NCBI GenBank assembly: GCA_902812455.1
Contig: CADDZH010000102.1
Location: 1 to 19,529 of the forward strand
DNA from: Chloroflexota bacterium
Lineage (GTDB): Bacteria > Chloroflexota > Ktedonobacteria > Ktedonobacterales > Ktedonobacteraceae
DNA length: 19,529 nt
Direction of reading: 5' to 3'
Of the stretch, positions 7,498 to 17,300 are shown in pieces; position 1 is the stretch's first letter, and each line of letters opens with the position of its first letter. The translations under genes were made by a program, and so were the position numbers. The notes below the pieces were generated by a model that was not told the origin of the DNA, searched no databases, and was given only the letters and a program-made list of their open reading frames with translations.

Positions 7498-10400
7498 ATG
7501 GCAGCGGATACGCGCCATATTCAGCGCTACCTCACGACATGCAATTTCAAGGCACTTTTTCTTGAAGAACTCGGTTGGGATATCCTCAAAGAAGCAGCAC
7601 TGGCAATTTCGGTTGATGGGCAAACCTATCTCTTGCGGCCTCTGGTAGAGAAGCGCGGCTTTAAAGTCTACACCTGTAGCATGGATGCACAGGGTCACAT
7701 GCCAAACAGTGCCACGATGCGCCAGATCGAGCGCGAACTGACCAAACATGCCTACGAGCATCTCATCATTTATGTCGATGCGGCCCAACAGAGCCAAGTC
7801 TGGCAGTGGGTGAAACGCGAACCGGGCAAAGCATCTGCTACTCGCCTCTATCGCCTGCATAAAGGCCAGTCCGGCGAACTGCTCTCCCAGAAGCTGCAGG
7901 CATTGGCCTTCAGCATCGAGGAAGAAGATCGCCTGGGCACCACTGTGGTTGCGGCTCGCGTGCGCCAGGCACTCGATGCCGAGCGCGTCACCAAACGCTT
8001 CTATGACCGCTTCCAGAAAGAACATGACACCTTTCTTGACTTCATTGAGGGCATCACATCCCAGGCCGATCGCGATTGGTATGCTTCACTCATGCTCAAC
8101 CGTTTGATGTTCGTCTATTTCATTCAGAAAAAGGGCCTGCTGGCTACCAGTGGGCGTGGAGAACTGGATGGCGACCGTGATTATCTCTCGCACAAGCTTA
8201 CAGAAGTGCAGGCCCGCTATGACAATAACCACTTCTATTCCTTCTATCGCTATTTTCTGCTCCGGCTCTTCCATGAAGGACTGGGCAGGCGCGAGCGGTC
8301 GCCAGAGTTAGAAGCGCTGCTGGGGAACGTCCCCTACCTCAATGGTGGCCTGTTCGATGTACATATCCTGGAGCGGGAATACCCCGACATCCAGATTGCT
8401 GATGAAGCCTTCGAGCACATGTTTGCCTTCTTCAATGAGTTCGACTGGCATCTGGATGATCGCCCCTTGCGCAACGACCGTGAGATCAACCCGGACGTGC
8501 TGGGCTATATCTTTGAGAAATACATCAACCAGAAGCAAATGGGGGCTTATTACACCAAAGAGGATATCACTGGCTATATCAGCAAAAATACCATCATTCC
8601 TCGTCTGCTTGAGGAGACCGAGCAGAAATGCCTGATCGCCTTCACCCCGGACGGCTTCGTCTGGTCCCTGCTGCGTCGCGACCCCGACCGCTATATCTAT
8701 GAGGCCGTGAAGCATGGATGCGACCTGCCGCTCCCACAGGAGATCGAGGCCGGCATCCACGATGTGGGCCAGCGAGGCGAGTGGAACAAACCCGCGCCCG
8801 AAGCCTACGCCTTGCCGACCGAAATCTGGCGTGAAGTTGTTGCGCGCCGCACCCGCTATGAAGAGGTCAGAGCCAAGTTGGCGAACGGGGCGATTACCAG
8901 CGTCAACGATCTCATCACCTACAATCTCGATATCTGCCAGTTTGCCCAGGATGTCATCACTTACAGCGAGGGGGTAGACCTGCTCAATGCCTTCTATGCG
9001 AGCCTGGAAACTATAACCATTCTTGATCCAACCTGCGGGTCAGGTGCGTTCCTCTTTGCCGCCCTCAACATTCTCGAACCGCTCTACGAAGCCTGCCTTG
9101 ACCGGATGCAAGAGATGGTAGCCGAGCGCGACCGACTCGAGGCCCTCGATACCCAACGCCGGGCAGCTTATCCCGGCAGCTACATTCCCCGATTCCGTGA
9201 CATCCTGGTACAGGTAGCAAGACACCCAAATCGCCGCTACTTCATCCTGAAATCGATCATCATCAACAACCTGTACGGCGTCGATATCATGGAAGAGGCC
9301 GTCGAAATCTGCAAACTGCGCCTCTTTCTCAAGCTGGTCGCTCAGATTGAGCGCTATCAACACATCGAACCCTTGCCCGATATCGACTTCAATATCCGTG
9401 CCGGCAACACGCTCATCGGTTTTGCTGCTCTACAAGAAGTGCGTAAGGCGCTTGAACGCGATCTCCGCAGTGCCCTGAGCTCAAGAGACGCACTGGTACG
9501 TATAGAGCAAAAGGCGCAAGAGGTAGAGCGGGCATTTCACGATTTCCGTACCATGCAAACGGCCATCAACGTTGACCCTGAACTGATGGCCGACATGAAG
9601 CAGCAGGTACGCTCGCAGCTCCATGCGTTGAACGATGAACTTGACCGCTACCTCGCCGGCGAATATGGCATCGACCGCTCCAACATCCCCAATGAAGCAG
9701 AGTATGAAGAACGCTTTAAACAGTGGCGTCAGAGCCACCAACCGTTCCACTGGTTCGTGGAGTTCTATGGCATCATGAAAAACGGTGGCTTCGATGTCAT
9801 TATTGGCAATCCGCCATATGTGGAGTATCGCGCAGTGCGGAACAGGTATACATTACCAGCAGGACAATACCTCTCAGAATCCGCGAGTAATCTGTATGCC
9901 TTTTGCATGGAGAGATCAGCCAGATTATTACACCAGGAAGGACGATTTGGCATGATCGTTCCAGCAGGACTGCTCGGGTTGGATGAAGCCGTAGACTTAC
10001 GGAAGATACTACTGCAACGCTTTGATACCAACTGGTTCAGTACCTTTGCTATTCGGCCATCGAAACTCTTTGAAGGGGTAGACCAGCGCCTTTGCATACA
10101 CCTTGCCTCAGCTCACCAACCAGGCAGCAGGATTTTGACCACTCGCTACCATCACTGGTATGGAGAAGAGCGAGCCGCCTTGTTCTCCTTGCTCCAGTAT
10201 CATGTCTCTGAGATTTATCCTATGCTCAATCGTATCCCGCAAATCGGGAGTAGCGAGGCAGCAGGGGTCTTCACACGACTGCAAGCGATGCAAGCAACCC
10301 CTATAAAAATGTACTATGCTTCTCGCCAGGACGGTTTCCTCATGCATTACCATCGTAGCCCACGCTACTGGATTCGAGGCATGGACTTTGAGCAGTACTT

Positions 10401-10842
10401 CAAAAGTGATACCCGCACCAGATCAGTCCATCATTTTCGCGATCTGCATTTTCGGACGGAAGCTGAGGGGAAAAGTATAGGAGCCGTCATAAACAGCTCA
10501 CTGTTTTTCTTCTGGTTTATCTCGGTAGGAAATGGGCGCAATATTACTGGCACAGATGTCGAACAGTTCCCCGTAGGTTCTTTTTCTGATCTTGTGTGCC
10601 AACGTCTCGTTTCTCTTTTTGATGAGTTGATGGATGATTACAAACGTCATTCGTTTGTTCGGGTAAGGCAGGATTGTGAATTTCAAGAATTCCGCCCGAG
10701 TCAATCCAAGCCGATCATCGACGAGATCGATCGCGTGCTGGCGTGGCATTACGGCTTCACCGACGAAGAACTGGATTTTATCATCAATTATGATATCAAG
10801 TATCGTATGGGGCGCAGTGATGAAGAGGACGAGGGAGAGTAG
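7498..10842 (+). CDS. Eco57I-like (type IIG-style) adenine-specific DNA methyltransferase
   Basis: This 1114-aa protein has the marks of Eco57I-family N6-adenine methylases. They are GAYYT (349-353), motif I DPTCGSGAF for S-adenosylmethionine binding (from Asp 510) and the catalytic NPPY (771-774). A long helical insert lies between motifs I and IV. The C-terminal third (about 780-1060), with NGRNITGTDVEQFP near 1012, is the usual target-recognition type of sequence. The N-terminal 350 residues match the conserved front of this large-methylase family; I see no clear PD-(D/E)XK nuclease there. The likely role is methylating host DNA at a specific adenine to mark self for a partner that attacks unmodified DNA. 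The helicase/PLD gene starts three bases after its stop, so the two are co-translated and probably act together. The DNA for about 780-1060 is lower in GC than the flanks, suggesting a swapped recognition domain. Confidence 0.88.
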   Translation: MAADTRHIQRYLTTCNFKALFLEELGWDILKEAALAISVDGQTYLLRPLVEKRGFKVYTCSMDAQGHMPNSATMRQIERELTKHAYEHLIIYVDAAQQSQVWQWVKREPGKASATRLYRLHKGQSGELLSQKLQALAFSIEEEDRLGTTVVAARVRQALDAERVTKRFYDRFQKEHDTFLDFIEGITSQADRDWYASLMLNRLMFVYFIQKKGLLATSGRGELDGDRDYLSHKLTEVQARYDNNHFYSFYRYFLLRLFHEGLGRRERSPELEALLGNVPYLNGGLFDVHILEREYPDIQIADEAFEHMFAFFNEFDWHLDDRPLRNDREINPDVLGYIFEKYINQKQMGAYYTKEDITGYISKNTIIPRLLEETEQKCLIAFTPDGFVWSLLRRDPDRYIYEAVKHGCDLPLPQEIEAGIHDVGQRGEWNKPAPEAYALPTEIWREVVARRTRYEEVRAKLANGAITSVNDLITYNLDICQFAQDVITYSEGVDLLNAFYASLETITILDPTCGSGAFLFAALNILEPLYEACLDRMQEMVAERDRLEALDTQRRAAYPGSYIPRFRDILVQVARHPNRRYFILKSIIINNLYGVDIMEEAVEICKLRLFLKLVAQIERYQHIEPLPDIDFNIRAGNTLIGFAALQEVRKALERDLRSALSSRDALVRIEQKAQEVERAFHDFRTMQTAINVDPELMADMKQQVRSQLHALNDELDRYLAGEYGIDRSNIPNEAEYEERFKQWRQSHQPFHWFVEFYGIMKNGGFDVIIGNPPYVEYRAVRNRYTLPAGQYLSESASNLYAFCMERSARLLHQEGRFGMIVPAGLLGLDEAVDLRKILLQRFDTNWFSTFAIRPSKLFEGVDQRLCIHLASAHQPGSRILTTRYHHWYGEERAALFSLLQYHVSEIYPMLNRIPQIGSSEAAGVFTRLQAMQATPIKMYYASRQDGFLMHYHRSPRYWIRGMDFEQYFKSDTRTRSVHHFRDLHFRTEAEGKSIGAVINSSLFFFWFISVGNGRNITGTDVEQFPVGSFSDLVCQRLVSLFDELMDDYKRHSFVRVRQDCEFQEFRPSQSKPIIDEIDRVLAWHYGFTDEELDFIINYDIKYRMGRSDEEDEGE

Positions 10843-10845
10843 GGT

Positions 10846-13800
10846 ATGCCTCGCATCTTCGACAACATCGATCAGAAGCTGCTGGACGCCTTACGCAATA
10901 CCCTCAAAACGGCACAGCGCGCCGATTTTTGCGTGGGCTATTTCAACCTGCGTGGGTGGCGCGCCATCGACAGCTTGATGGAAAACTGGCGCGGCGACGA
11001 GAACGGGCGCTGCCGCTTGCTCATTGGTATGCAGGAGAAGCCGGAAGACGAACTGCGCCACCTGTTTAGCCTCACAGGAGCACAGGAGATCGATCAGAGT
11101 ACCATTGTGCGCCTGCGCAAGCAGATGGCGCAGGAGTTCCGCCAGCAGTTGCTCATCGGTGCGCCATCGAACGAGGACGAAGAGGGCCTGCGCCGCCTGA
11201 GTTGCGAACTACGCAGCGGCAAGCTGGCCGTCAAACTCTTTTTGCGCCACAAGCTGCACGCCAAGCTCTATTTATTGCACCAACCGGACAATTACAACAT
11301 GCCCATCGTCGGCTTCCTCGGCAGCAGCAACCTCACCTTTGCCGGACTGTCGGGCCAGGGCGAACTCAACGTCGATGTCGTCGATAGCGATGCCTGCCTG
11401 AAATTGGAGCAGTGGTTCAACGACCGCTGGGACGATCGCTGGTGCCTGGACATCTCGCAGGAACTGGCCGACATCATCGACGAAAGCTGGGCCCGCGAGG
11501 AGATGCTCCCGCCCTACTACATCTACCTCAAAATGGCCTATCACCTCTCAGAAGAGGCGAGAACCGGTCTGCTGGAGTTTCGCATTCCCCGCGACTTCAA
11601 AGATCGCCTCTTCGAGTACCAGGTTGCGGCTGTCAAGATCGCGGCCCATCACCTGAACCGGCGCGGCGGTGTGCTGATCGGCGATGTCGTGGGCCTGGGC
11701 AAGACGCTCATGGCCACGACCCTGGCGCGCATCATGCAGGACGACTACGGTACCGAGACGCTGGTGCTCTGCCCCAAAAACCTGGTCACCATGTGGCGCG
11801 ACTACCTGCACGACTATCACCTCGTCGGCGAAGTCCATAGTATCAGCAACGTACAGAACGAACTGCCCGACCTGCGCCGCTTTCGTGTGGTGATCATCGA
11901 TGAGAGCCACAACCTGCGCAACCGCGAGCGCAACCGCTACAAGGTCATCAAGGATTATATCGAAAAGAACGAGAGCAAGTGCATCCTGCTCACGGCCACC
12001 CCCTACAACAAAACATATCTTGACCTCTCGGCGCAGTTGCGCCTCTTCCTCTCGGATGATCAGAGCAAGAACCTGGGCATCCGCCCGGAACGCATGATCA
12101 GCAAGCTGGGCGAAAGCACCTTCACCGGCCTCTACCAATGCCCGGTGCGCTCGCTGACCGCTTTTGAGAAAAGCGAGTATGCCGATGACTGGCGCGACCT
12201 CATGCGCCTCTATCTCGTGCGGCGCACCCGCAGCTTCATTCAAGAGAACTACGCCCAGACCGACCCGGACACAGGGCGCAAGTACCTGCTCTTCCCCGAT
12301 GGCAGGCGCTCCTACTTCCCGGTGCGCGTGCCTCGCACCGTCAAGTTCGCCATCAGCGATGAGCAGAGGAGCGATCCCTACGCCCTGCTCTACTCGGACA
12401 ATGTGGTCGAGGCCATCAACACGCTGAACCTGCCGCGCTACGGCCTGGCCACCTACATTGCCACGAGACCGAAAGAACGGCCCACGCCGGCGGAAGCAAA
12501 TCAGCTTACCAGTCTCTCAAGAGGGGGCAAGCGCCTCATGGGGTTCTGCCGCACCAACCTCTTCAAACGCCTGGAAAGCGGTGGGCCGGCCTTCTTGCAA
12601 TCCATCGAACGTCATGTGCTGCGTAACTACATCTTTCTGCATGCCATTGAGCACAATCTGGACCTGCCCATTGGCACCCAGGACGCCGAACTGCTCGATC
12701 CAGGGGTGAGCGACGAGGACGAAAACGCCCTGCTGCCAGACGCTATAGATGATGCAGATGGCGGCGAAACGACAACCATGGCGAGCCTGATCGCCTCACC
12801 CTTGCGTAGCGAGGACGAGTACCGCCGCCGGGCCGCGCAGGTCTATCAGCAATATGCTGGGCAGTACCGCAGGCGCTTCAAGTGGTTGCGTCCCACCTTC
12901 TTCACTGCCGACCTGAAAAAGGATTTGCTCTCCGATGCGCGGGCGCTGCTCTCGGTGCTGAACTGGTGCGGCACATGGGATGCGGCAAAGGATGCCAAGC
13001 TGGCCGCACTCGTCGATCTGTTGGCGCAACAGCACCCCAACGAGAAAATCCTGGTCTTCACGCACTTTGCCGACACGGTCTACTACCTGACCAGGCAGCT
13101 CAAGGCACGAGGCATCTCGGCGCTTGAAGGCGTGACCGGAGATTCGGACGATCCCACGGCGCTCGCCTGGCGCTTCAGTCCCGTGAGCAACGAGAAACGA
13201 GAACAGATCAAACCGACCGAAGAACTGCGTGTCCTGGTGGCCACCGATGTGCTCTCCGAAGGGCAAAACCTGCAAGACGCCGCCATTGTGGTCAACTACG
13301 ACCTGCCCTGGGCCATTATCCGCCTGATCCAACGAGCCGGGCGTGTGGACCGCATCGGGCAGCAGTCCGATACCATCACCTGCTACTCCTTCCTGCCCGC
13401 CGAGGGCGTGGAGCGCATCATTCGCCTGCGCGAGCGCGTGCGTGTCCGCTTGCAGCAAAATGCCGAGGTGGTGGGCACCGACGAAGCCTTCTTTGAGGAC
13501 GAGACGAGTACAGAGTCCCTGGTCGATCTCTATAATGAAAAGGCGGGCATCCTGGATGGCGAGGCCGATAGCGAGGTAGACCTGGCCTCGCAGGCCTATC
13601 AGATCTGGAAGAATGCCACCGATGCCAATCCAAAGCTCAAAGGCATCATCGAACGTTTGCCCAACGTGGTCTTCTCGACTCGCGCTCATCGCAGCACGGC
13701 GGCAGCGCCAGAGGGGGTGCTGGTCTATATGCGTACCACCGATGGCAATGATGCGCTGGCCTGGGTCAATCGCAAAGGCGAGAGCGTCACGCAATCGCAG

Positions 13801-14247
13801 TTGACGATCCTGCGTGCTGCTGCCTGTACCATCGAAGAGAAACCCATCGCACGCCCACCGGAGCAGCACGAACTGGTCAAGCTAGGTGTCGAGCATATCG
13901 TCCAGGAGCAGGCGCAAAGCGGTGGTGGCCAGCTCGGTAGTCCCTCGGGGGCGCGTCGCCGTACTTACGAACGGCTCAAGCAGTATGCCGAATCCCTCAA
14001 AGGGACGCTCTTTCCACCCTCGCCTGAATTGCTGGCTGCTATCGATGAAATCTACCGCTATCCTTTGCGTGAGTCAGCCAAAGACACGCTCAACCGCCAG
14101 CTTCGCAGCGGCATCGATAACGAACAACTGGCGCAGCTCGTAGAAAGCCTGCGGGCCGATGATCGTCTCTGCCTTGTGCAGGATGAGACCGAGCAGCAGG
14201 AGCCGCAGATCATTTGTTCGCTGGGATTGTTTGAGGGAGAGGAATGA
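10846..14247 (+). CDS. SNF2-type helicase with N-terminal phospholipase-D (HKD) domain
   Basis: This 1133-aa protein has an N-terminal PLD-like domain (about 1-190) with one HKD-type motif: H138-A-K140 and GSSN at 159-162. The Asp usually five residues after the Lys is His here. An SNF2/DEAD helicase follows, with motif I GDVVGLGKT (Lys 286), motif II DESH (352-355), motif III LLTATP, motif V VATDVLSEGQNLQ and motif VI QRAGRVDRIGQ (829-839). It should use ATP to translocate on DNA, and the PLD part may cut or bind DNA. PLD-helicases beside large adenine methylases occur in restriction-like defence loci; DISARM uses separate DrmD helicase and DrmC PLD proteins. Neither DrmA nor DrmB is seen here. 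The gene is notably GC-rich (one line sampled at about 73%) compared with the downstream gene. Its start is three bases after the methylase stop, and its end overlaps an ATG (ATGA, 14244-14247). Confidence 0.85.
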   Translation: MPRIFDNIDQKLLDALRNTLKTAQRADFCVGYFNLRGWRAIDSLMENWRGDENGRCRLLIGMQEKPEDELRHLFSLTGAQEIDQSTIVRLRKQMAQEFRQQLLIGAPSNEDEEGLRRLSCELRSGKLAVKLFLRHKLHAKLYLLHQPDNYNMPIVGFLGSSNLTFAGLSGQGELNVDVVDSDACLKLEQWFNDRWDDRWCLDISQELADIIDESWAREEMLPPYYIYLKMAYHLSEEARTGLLEFRIPRDFKDRLFEYQVAAVKIAAHHLNRRGGVLIGDVVGLGKTLMATTLARIMQDDYGTETLVLCPKNLVTMWRDYLHDYHLVGEVHSISNVQNELPDLRRFRVVIIDESHNLRNRERNRYKVIKDYIEKNESKCILLTATPYNKTYLDLSAQLRLFLSDDQSKNLGIRPERMISKLGESTFTGLYQCPVRSLTAFEKSEYADDWRDLMRLYLVRRTRSFIQENYAQTDPDTGRKYLLFPDGRRSYFPVRVPRTVKFAISDEQRSDPYALLYSDNVVEAINTLNLPRYGLATYIATRPKERPTPAEANQLTSLSRGGKRLMGFCRTNLFKRLESGGPAFLQSIERHVLRNYIFLHAIEHNLDLPIGTQDAELLDPGVSDEDENALLPDAIDDADGGETTTMASLIASPLRSEDEYRRRAAQVYQQYAGQYRRRFKWLRPTFFTADLKKDLLSDARALLSVLNWCGTWDAAKDAKLAALVDLLAQQHPNEKILVFTHFADTVYYLTRQLKARGISALEGVTGDSDDPTALAWRFSPVSNEKREQIKPTEELRVLVATDVLSEGQNLQDAAIVVNYDLPWAIIRLIQRAGRVDRIGQQSDTITCYSFLPAEGVERIIRLRERVRVRLQQNAEVVGTDEAFFEDETSTESLVDLYNEKAGILDGEADSEVDLASQAYQIWKNATDANPKLKGIIERLPNVVFSTRAHRSTAAAPEGVLVYMRTTDGNDALAWVNRKGESVTQSQLTILRAAACTIEEKPIARPPEQHELVKLGVEHIVQEQAQSGGGQLGSPSGARRRTYERLKQYAESLKGTLFPPSPELLAAIDEIYRYPLRESAKDTLNRQLRSGIDNEQLAQLVESLRADDRLCLVQDETEQQEPQIICSLGLFEGEE

Positions 14248-14339
14248 GCAAGAGGAATACTATCACACTCTGGCCAGAATGATTTATACATATAACTCTG
14301 GCGTTCAATACATACCCAACTGACAAGGGAAGGTGTACT
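14248..14339 (+). other. leader of the STAND gene with in-frame stop
   Basis: This is an AT-rich stretch after the helicase stop. ATG 14244-14246 overlaps that stop (ATGA) and lies in the same frame as the large downstream gene, but the frame meets TGA at 14280-14282 after 12 codons. From 14283 the frame is open for more than 4 kb, yet between 14283 and 14522 it contains no ATG, GTG or TTG. TATAAC at 14291-14296 could be part of a -10 box, but no good -35 box accompanies it. Confidence 0.6.
14325..14333 (+). promoter_or_regulatory. ribosome-binding site in front of an ATA codon
   Basis: The purine-rich AAGGGAAGG lies six bases before ATA 14340-14342, ideal spacing for a Shine-Dalgarno site. 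No ATG, GTG or TTG in the STAND frame is near it. It marks 14340 as the probable original or present start of the STAND gene. Confidence 0.45.
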
Positions 14340-17300
14340 ATACTTAGTCACGGACAGCCGATAACCAAGCAGGAGATAGAAATAGGAGTCAGCTATTGGC
14401 CTCCCGATAAGTTTGCATCGTTTTGCAACGCTATTGTCTGGGCCTCAGCGCGTAGGCAAGGTACTATCCTGCCGTCATTTACCGAGCGGGTCTATGTTAA
14501 AGATGAGGGGATCGATGCCGAGTTGGTGCTACTCGATCCTGGAGTGGGTGGTTCTTCGCCATTTATTGGTGCCGGGTGGAACGTTCTGCAATACAAACAA
14601 CGTGATATAGTGGCTCAAGACCGCTCAAAGATCGTCTCAGGCCTTAAAAACCAGTTGAAAATATCTACAGGCAAACAATCTACGGATGGGGAAAAAGTAT
14701 ATCATGGAGCGCTCAAAGACGTGTATGAAAGAAACGGCAAGCGTTCTACGCGGTATACCCTGTTCACCAACATCGATCTTACTCATAGGCAGAAGCAAGA
14801 ACTCAAGAAGACTATTCTCGAAGGATACGACCAACCTGAGGCGGTGACCGTTGTCGTTTACGGTGCGGCAGATCTCGCAGCGTTTCTTAATGATTTACCT
14901 CATCTTCGATCGGCATATTTTGTCCCTTCCCAATTTAGTACATGGGATGAAGCTTGGAAATCTCATGCAGAGGAAAATCCTATAGGAGGTTCCGTCCCTC
15001 TCATTGGTCGAGGTACTCAACTGACAACCCTCGCGTCCTACCTGCAAGAATCTTCTATTCGAGCGATGATATTGACTGGCCCTACAGGAATCGGTAAATC
15101 CCGTCTTGCTCTCGAAGCGACGAGAGCAAACCAGGTCGAAACGATTATCGCCCTGGATCCAGCAAGTATGACCGTCAACGACTTGCTCGCTCTTGCATCC
15201 CCGGGTACAGAAACCATTGTGATCATTGATGATCCAGATCCAAAGAAAGCAGAAGATTTTGTACGTCATACCCTTAGCCATCATGAGCTGAAGCTTGTGA
15301 TCACACTATCCACTTCCGAACATGTACTTATGCCGAATTTTGGACGTGACGAGAGGGTGAAACAGATTCCTCTCGAGATTCTGACTGACCAACAAGCCCG
15401 CGAGCTATTAAGGGCTGCTCACGCGAATTTCGACTTTGGCATAGAGTCTTGGATCATTGCACAGGCCAATGGCAATCCAGAAATACTCCTTGTTGCAGCG
15501 AGTATTCCAGACCTACGGAAATCAACGAATTCATTTATAGACGATGTTGCTACTTCACTAGAGAATAAGATTCGGCGGGAGCAAGGAGACCGAGTTGTCG
15601 AGATTTTACGCCTGGCCAGCTTACTCAAACGTGTCAATGTTCTCGGACCTTTGTATGAAGAGTTAGCTGCTCTCTCCTCATTGTTTGATGACACCATCAA
15701 GCCAAATGATGTTTTGAACGAACTACCAAGTTTGCAGCGTAGTGGCCTGATACGTCTAAATGGCAGTTACGTCGAGGTGATACCGACATTGCTGGCAAAT
15801 CATTTTGCGGAAACGGCGCTGAAAGGACGATACTCACTCATCCAAGATCTGTTTGTCACCCTTAATCGTCCTGCGCGATTTCGTTTCATCGAGCGTTTGC
15901 GAGAGATAAAGAGTGTTGAAGTTGCCCATTTTTGGGACGAACTCTTTTCATCAACCGGTTTATTTGCTGATTTCCAGGCTGCTTTAATGAATATTCAATT
16001 GCTGTATGCTATCAGTAGTGCAGTTCCTACCCATGTCGTCAGCTTGCTTGAAAATGGCTTGGGAGCGTTACAAATAGAAGAGAGAGCTGCAATTCCAGGT
16101 GAGGCAAGAAGATACCTGGTGTCGATTGTGTATGACCTGCTCTTCCGAGAGAACACGAGCAAAAGTGCTTTGCGTTGCATCCTGCTTCTAGCTGAACCTG
16201 AAGTCGGCTTAGGCATTACAAGTTCTTTAGAAACGTTCTATGACTGCTTCCATCCATTTCATCCGCAATGTCCACTGTCACTGGATGATCGATTAGATAT
16301 ACTTCGCAGCACTTTATCTCCAGCGTCTTCGCCACATATACGGAAGATTGGACTGCAAGCCATTGTACATGGACTGGCAGGAGGTTTGTCTTTTACCCTG
16401 CGTGAGGGGAATGGCCCTGAGCCATTATCTACACCCCCAGATATGAAATGGGCTGATATCTGGAACTATTGGAATAGTCTGTTCGACATGCTCTTTGATA
16501 TCGTGCGTTCAGATGATTCAGAATTAGCTGAATTAGCCCAAGAAGCTTTACCAGATGTTCTTATCCGTTTTACCTTATTTGGACATATCGGTAGAGGGCT
16601 GAATCGATTCTATCAGGTGGCTCAATGGTGTATGGCAAAACAGATTTCTTTATCTGTCTCTCGCCTGTCTCAAGCCATCATTCACATTCAGAATGTCATC
16701 AACCAACGTCAAGCTCAAAGTGCTGAGGTGGAGGAAATCATTCAGAACGCCAAACAGGTTATATCGGATATCTTGAGTCTGCTCGAAGGGGATGATTTCT
16801 CCATGCGATTGATGCGCTGGGTCGGTATTTGGGTTTCGAATGACCATGATCAGCATATGGAGAAAGTGCGTGCTCTCGTTCGAGAGGTCATTGATCAACC
16901 TCATCTGCTGACAGAGCCTCTTCTGGAATGGCTCATATCTGAAGAGGCAAAACAAGGTCTGCCATTCTTCCGGATGTTAGGAGAACAGGATACTGATCGT
17001 TTCTGGCTGGCAAAAATAGAAGAGCTGGGAAGTTTGATGAAAGGCGCGGGCGCTTTTTCTTCATATTTCTATGGTCTCAGCACATGGGATAGGCCTTTTG
17101 TCAATCAACGATTGAGTCAACTCGCCTTGGAAGGAAGAATAACCGGCAGGGCTATTGTCTGGGCAACTTCCGATCTACCGGCTGATTCAGCAAGCGTAGA
17201 ACGTGTAGTAAAACTGTTGGAGGAGGGAAGAGTGGAGAGAGTGGATGTAGAGCTGCGCCTGTTGCGCTATAGTCCCTGGCTCAACACGCTGAGTGTGAAA

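Noticed and set aside
12796..13869. 357-codon minus-strand open frame inside the helicase gene
   Set aside because: High GC opens long shadow frames; the opposite strand has conserved helicase motifs V and VI, and this frame shows no recognisable domain.
7498..14247. Assignment of the methylase/helicase pair as DISARM or BREX
   Set aside because: The helicase is PLD-fused and DrmA, DrmB, PglZ and BrxC-like genes are missing in the window, so the name would overstate the evidence.
14244..14282. ATG 14244 as the start of the STAND gene
   Set aside because: It overlaps the helicase stop and is in frame, but TGA at 14280 ends it after 12 codons, and the family's N-terminal length fits a start near 14340 better.
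14413..14610. 65-codon + strand frame upstream of the STAND gene
   Set aside because: It is out of frame with the conserved nuclease sequence that occupies the same bases.
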